From Candidatus Gastranaerophilales bacterium (GTDB lineage: Bacteria; Cyanobacteriota; Vampirovibrionia; Gastranaerophilales; Gastranaerophilaceae): a stretch of 64,000 nucleotides of DNA. The notes beneath the pieces are model-generated. The model ran no database searches and was not told the DNA's origin. It saw only the letters and a list, made by a program, of their open reading frames with translations. A program made the position numbers and the translations under genes. Shown one piece after another: positions 63,990-64,000 of this stretch (positions are counted from its first letter, which is position 1; every line of letters begins with the position of its first letter). The stretch is from positions 744,001 to 808,000 of the forward strand of contig CALVBD010000001.1 in NCBI GenBank assembly GCA_944325635.1. Direction: 5' to 3'.

Positions 63990-64000
63990 TGAGGACTTGA

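Overview
The window looks like a chromosomal segment of a fermentative, non-photosynthetic cyanobacterial relative of the gut Gastranaerophilales/Vampirovibrionia ('Melainabacteria') type. This is an inference from several signs read in the sequence: AT-rich DNA with standard code and good AAGGAG ribosome sites; a diderm envelope (BamA, Skp/OmpH, a beta-barrel-like exported protein); an ADP-forming acyl-CoA synthetase for fermentative ATP; many small prepilin-like proteins with a near-identical FTLAEVLITLGIIG start; and several lineage-type proteins with a short N-terminal tag ending near 'F-K-G' or 'F-T-G'. No rRNA, tRNA, CRISPR array or transposase was found.

Layout. 0-6.6 kb: a Pro/His-tailed membrane protein, yraN-queF and a dicarboxylate/glutamate symporter, a matrixin-like protein without zinc ligands, a SEC-C protein, ychF. 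6.6-8.1 kb: a decayed patch with a frameshifted prepilin, a divergent regulator remnant, and a frameshifted DUF559 endonuclease between two direct repeats. 8.1-21 kb: secA, a second regulator remnant, palindromic mosaic element E1, a U32 peptidase-like protein, maf, a giant GH13 enzyme, ahcY, element E2. 21-34 kb: rpsB-tsf, exported paralogues, uvrA, element E3, lineage-type membrane proteins, folP, a YhcC-type radical SAM protein. 34-43.6 kb: cdd, ctpA, a HEALH exported protein, a TPR protein, an FtsB/DivIC-like protein, gltX, two tiny paralogues, rsmH-ftsL. 43.6-52.5 kb: a prepilin/regulator island with a poly-G tract, an EF-hand protein with a His tail, the ADP-forming acyl-CoA synthetase, a radical SAM protein. 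52.5-64 kb: a long minus-strand run carrying an unknown N-tagged protein (62595-63989), a sugar-binding protein, rsmI, bamA, skp, a uridine phosphorylase, a soluble FlhA-C-like protein and a GH77 glucanotransferase.

How parts fit. bamA-skp build the outer membrane; rsmH, ftsL and the FtsB-like gene belong to cell division; GH13 and GH77 suggest cytoplasmic alpha-glucan turnover, and both start with a tag shared with unrelated proteins here. cdd and the uridine phosphorylase form pyrimidine salvage. ahcY recycles S-adenosylhomocysteine; queF makes preQ1.

Most unusual: (1) a divergent XRE-regulator/prepilin module seen three times, two intact copies with palindromes in the shared promoter; (2) a prepilin whose 30-residue leader holds 12 G, one short of the in-frame 13, suggesting phase variation; (3) three long nested-palindrome elements with a shared backbone whose stems differ in sequence yet still pair; (4) a frameshifted DUF559 endonuclease between 90-bp direct repeats, one of which supplies its ribosome site; (5) an FlhA cytoplasmic-domain homologue with no membrane part.
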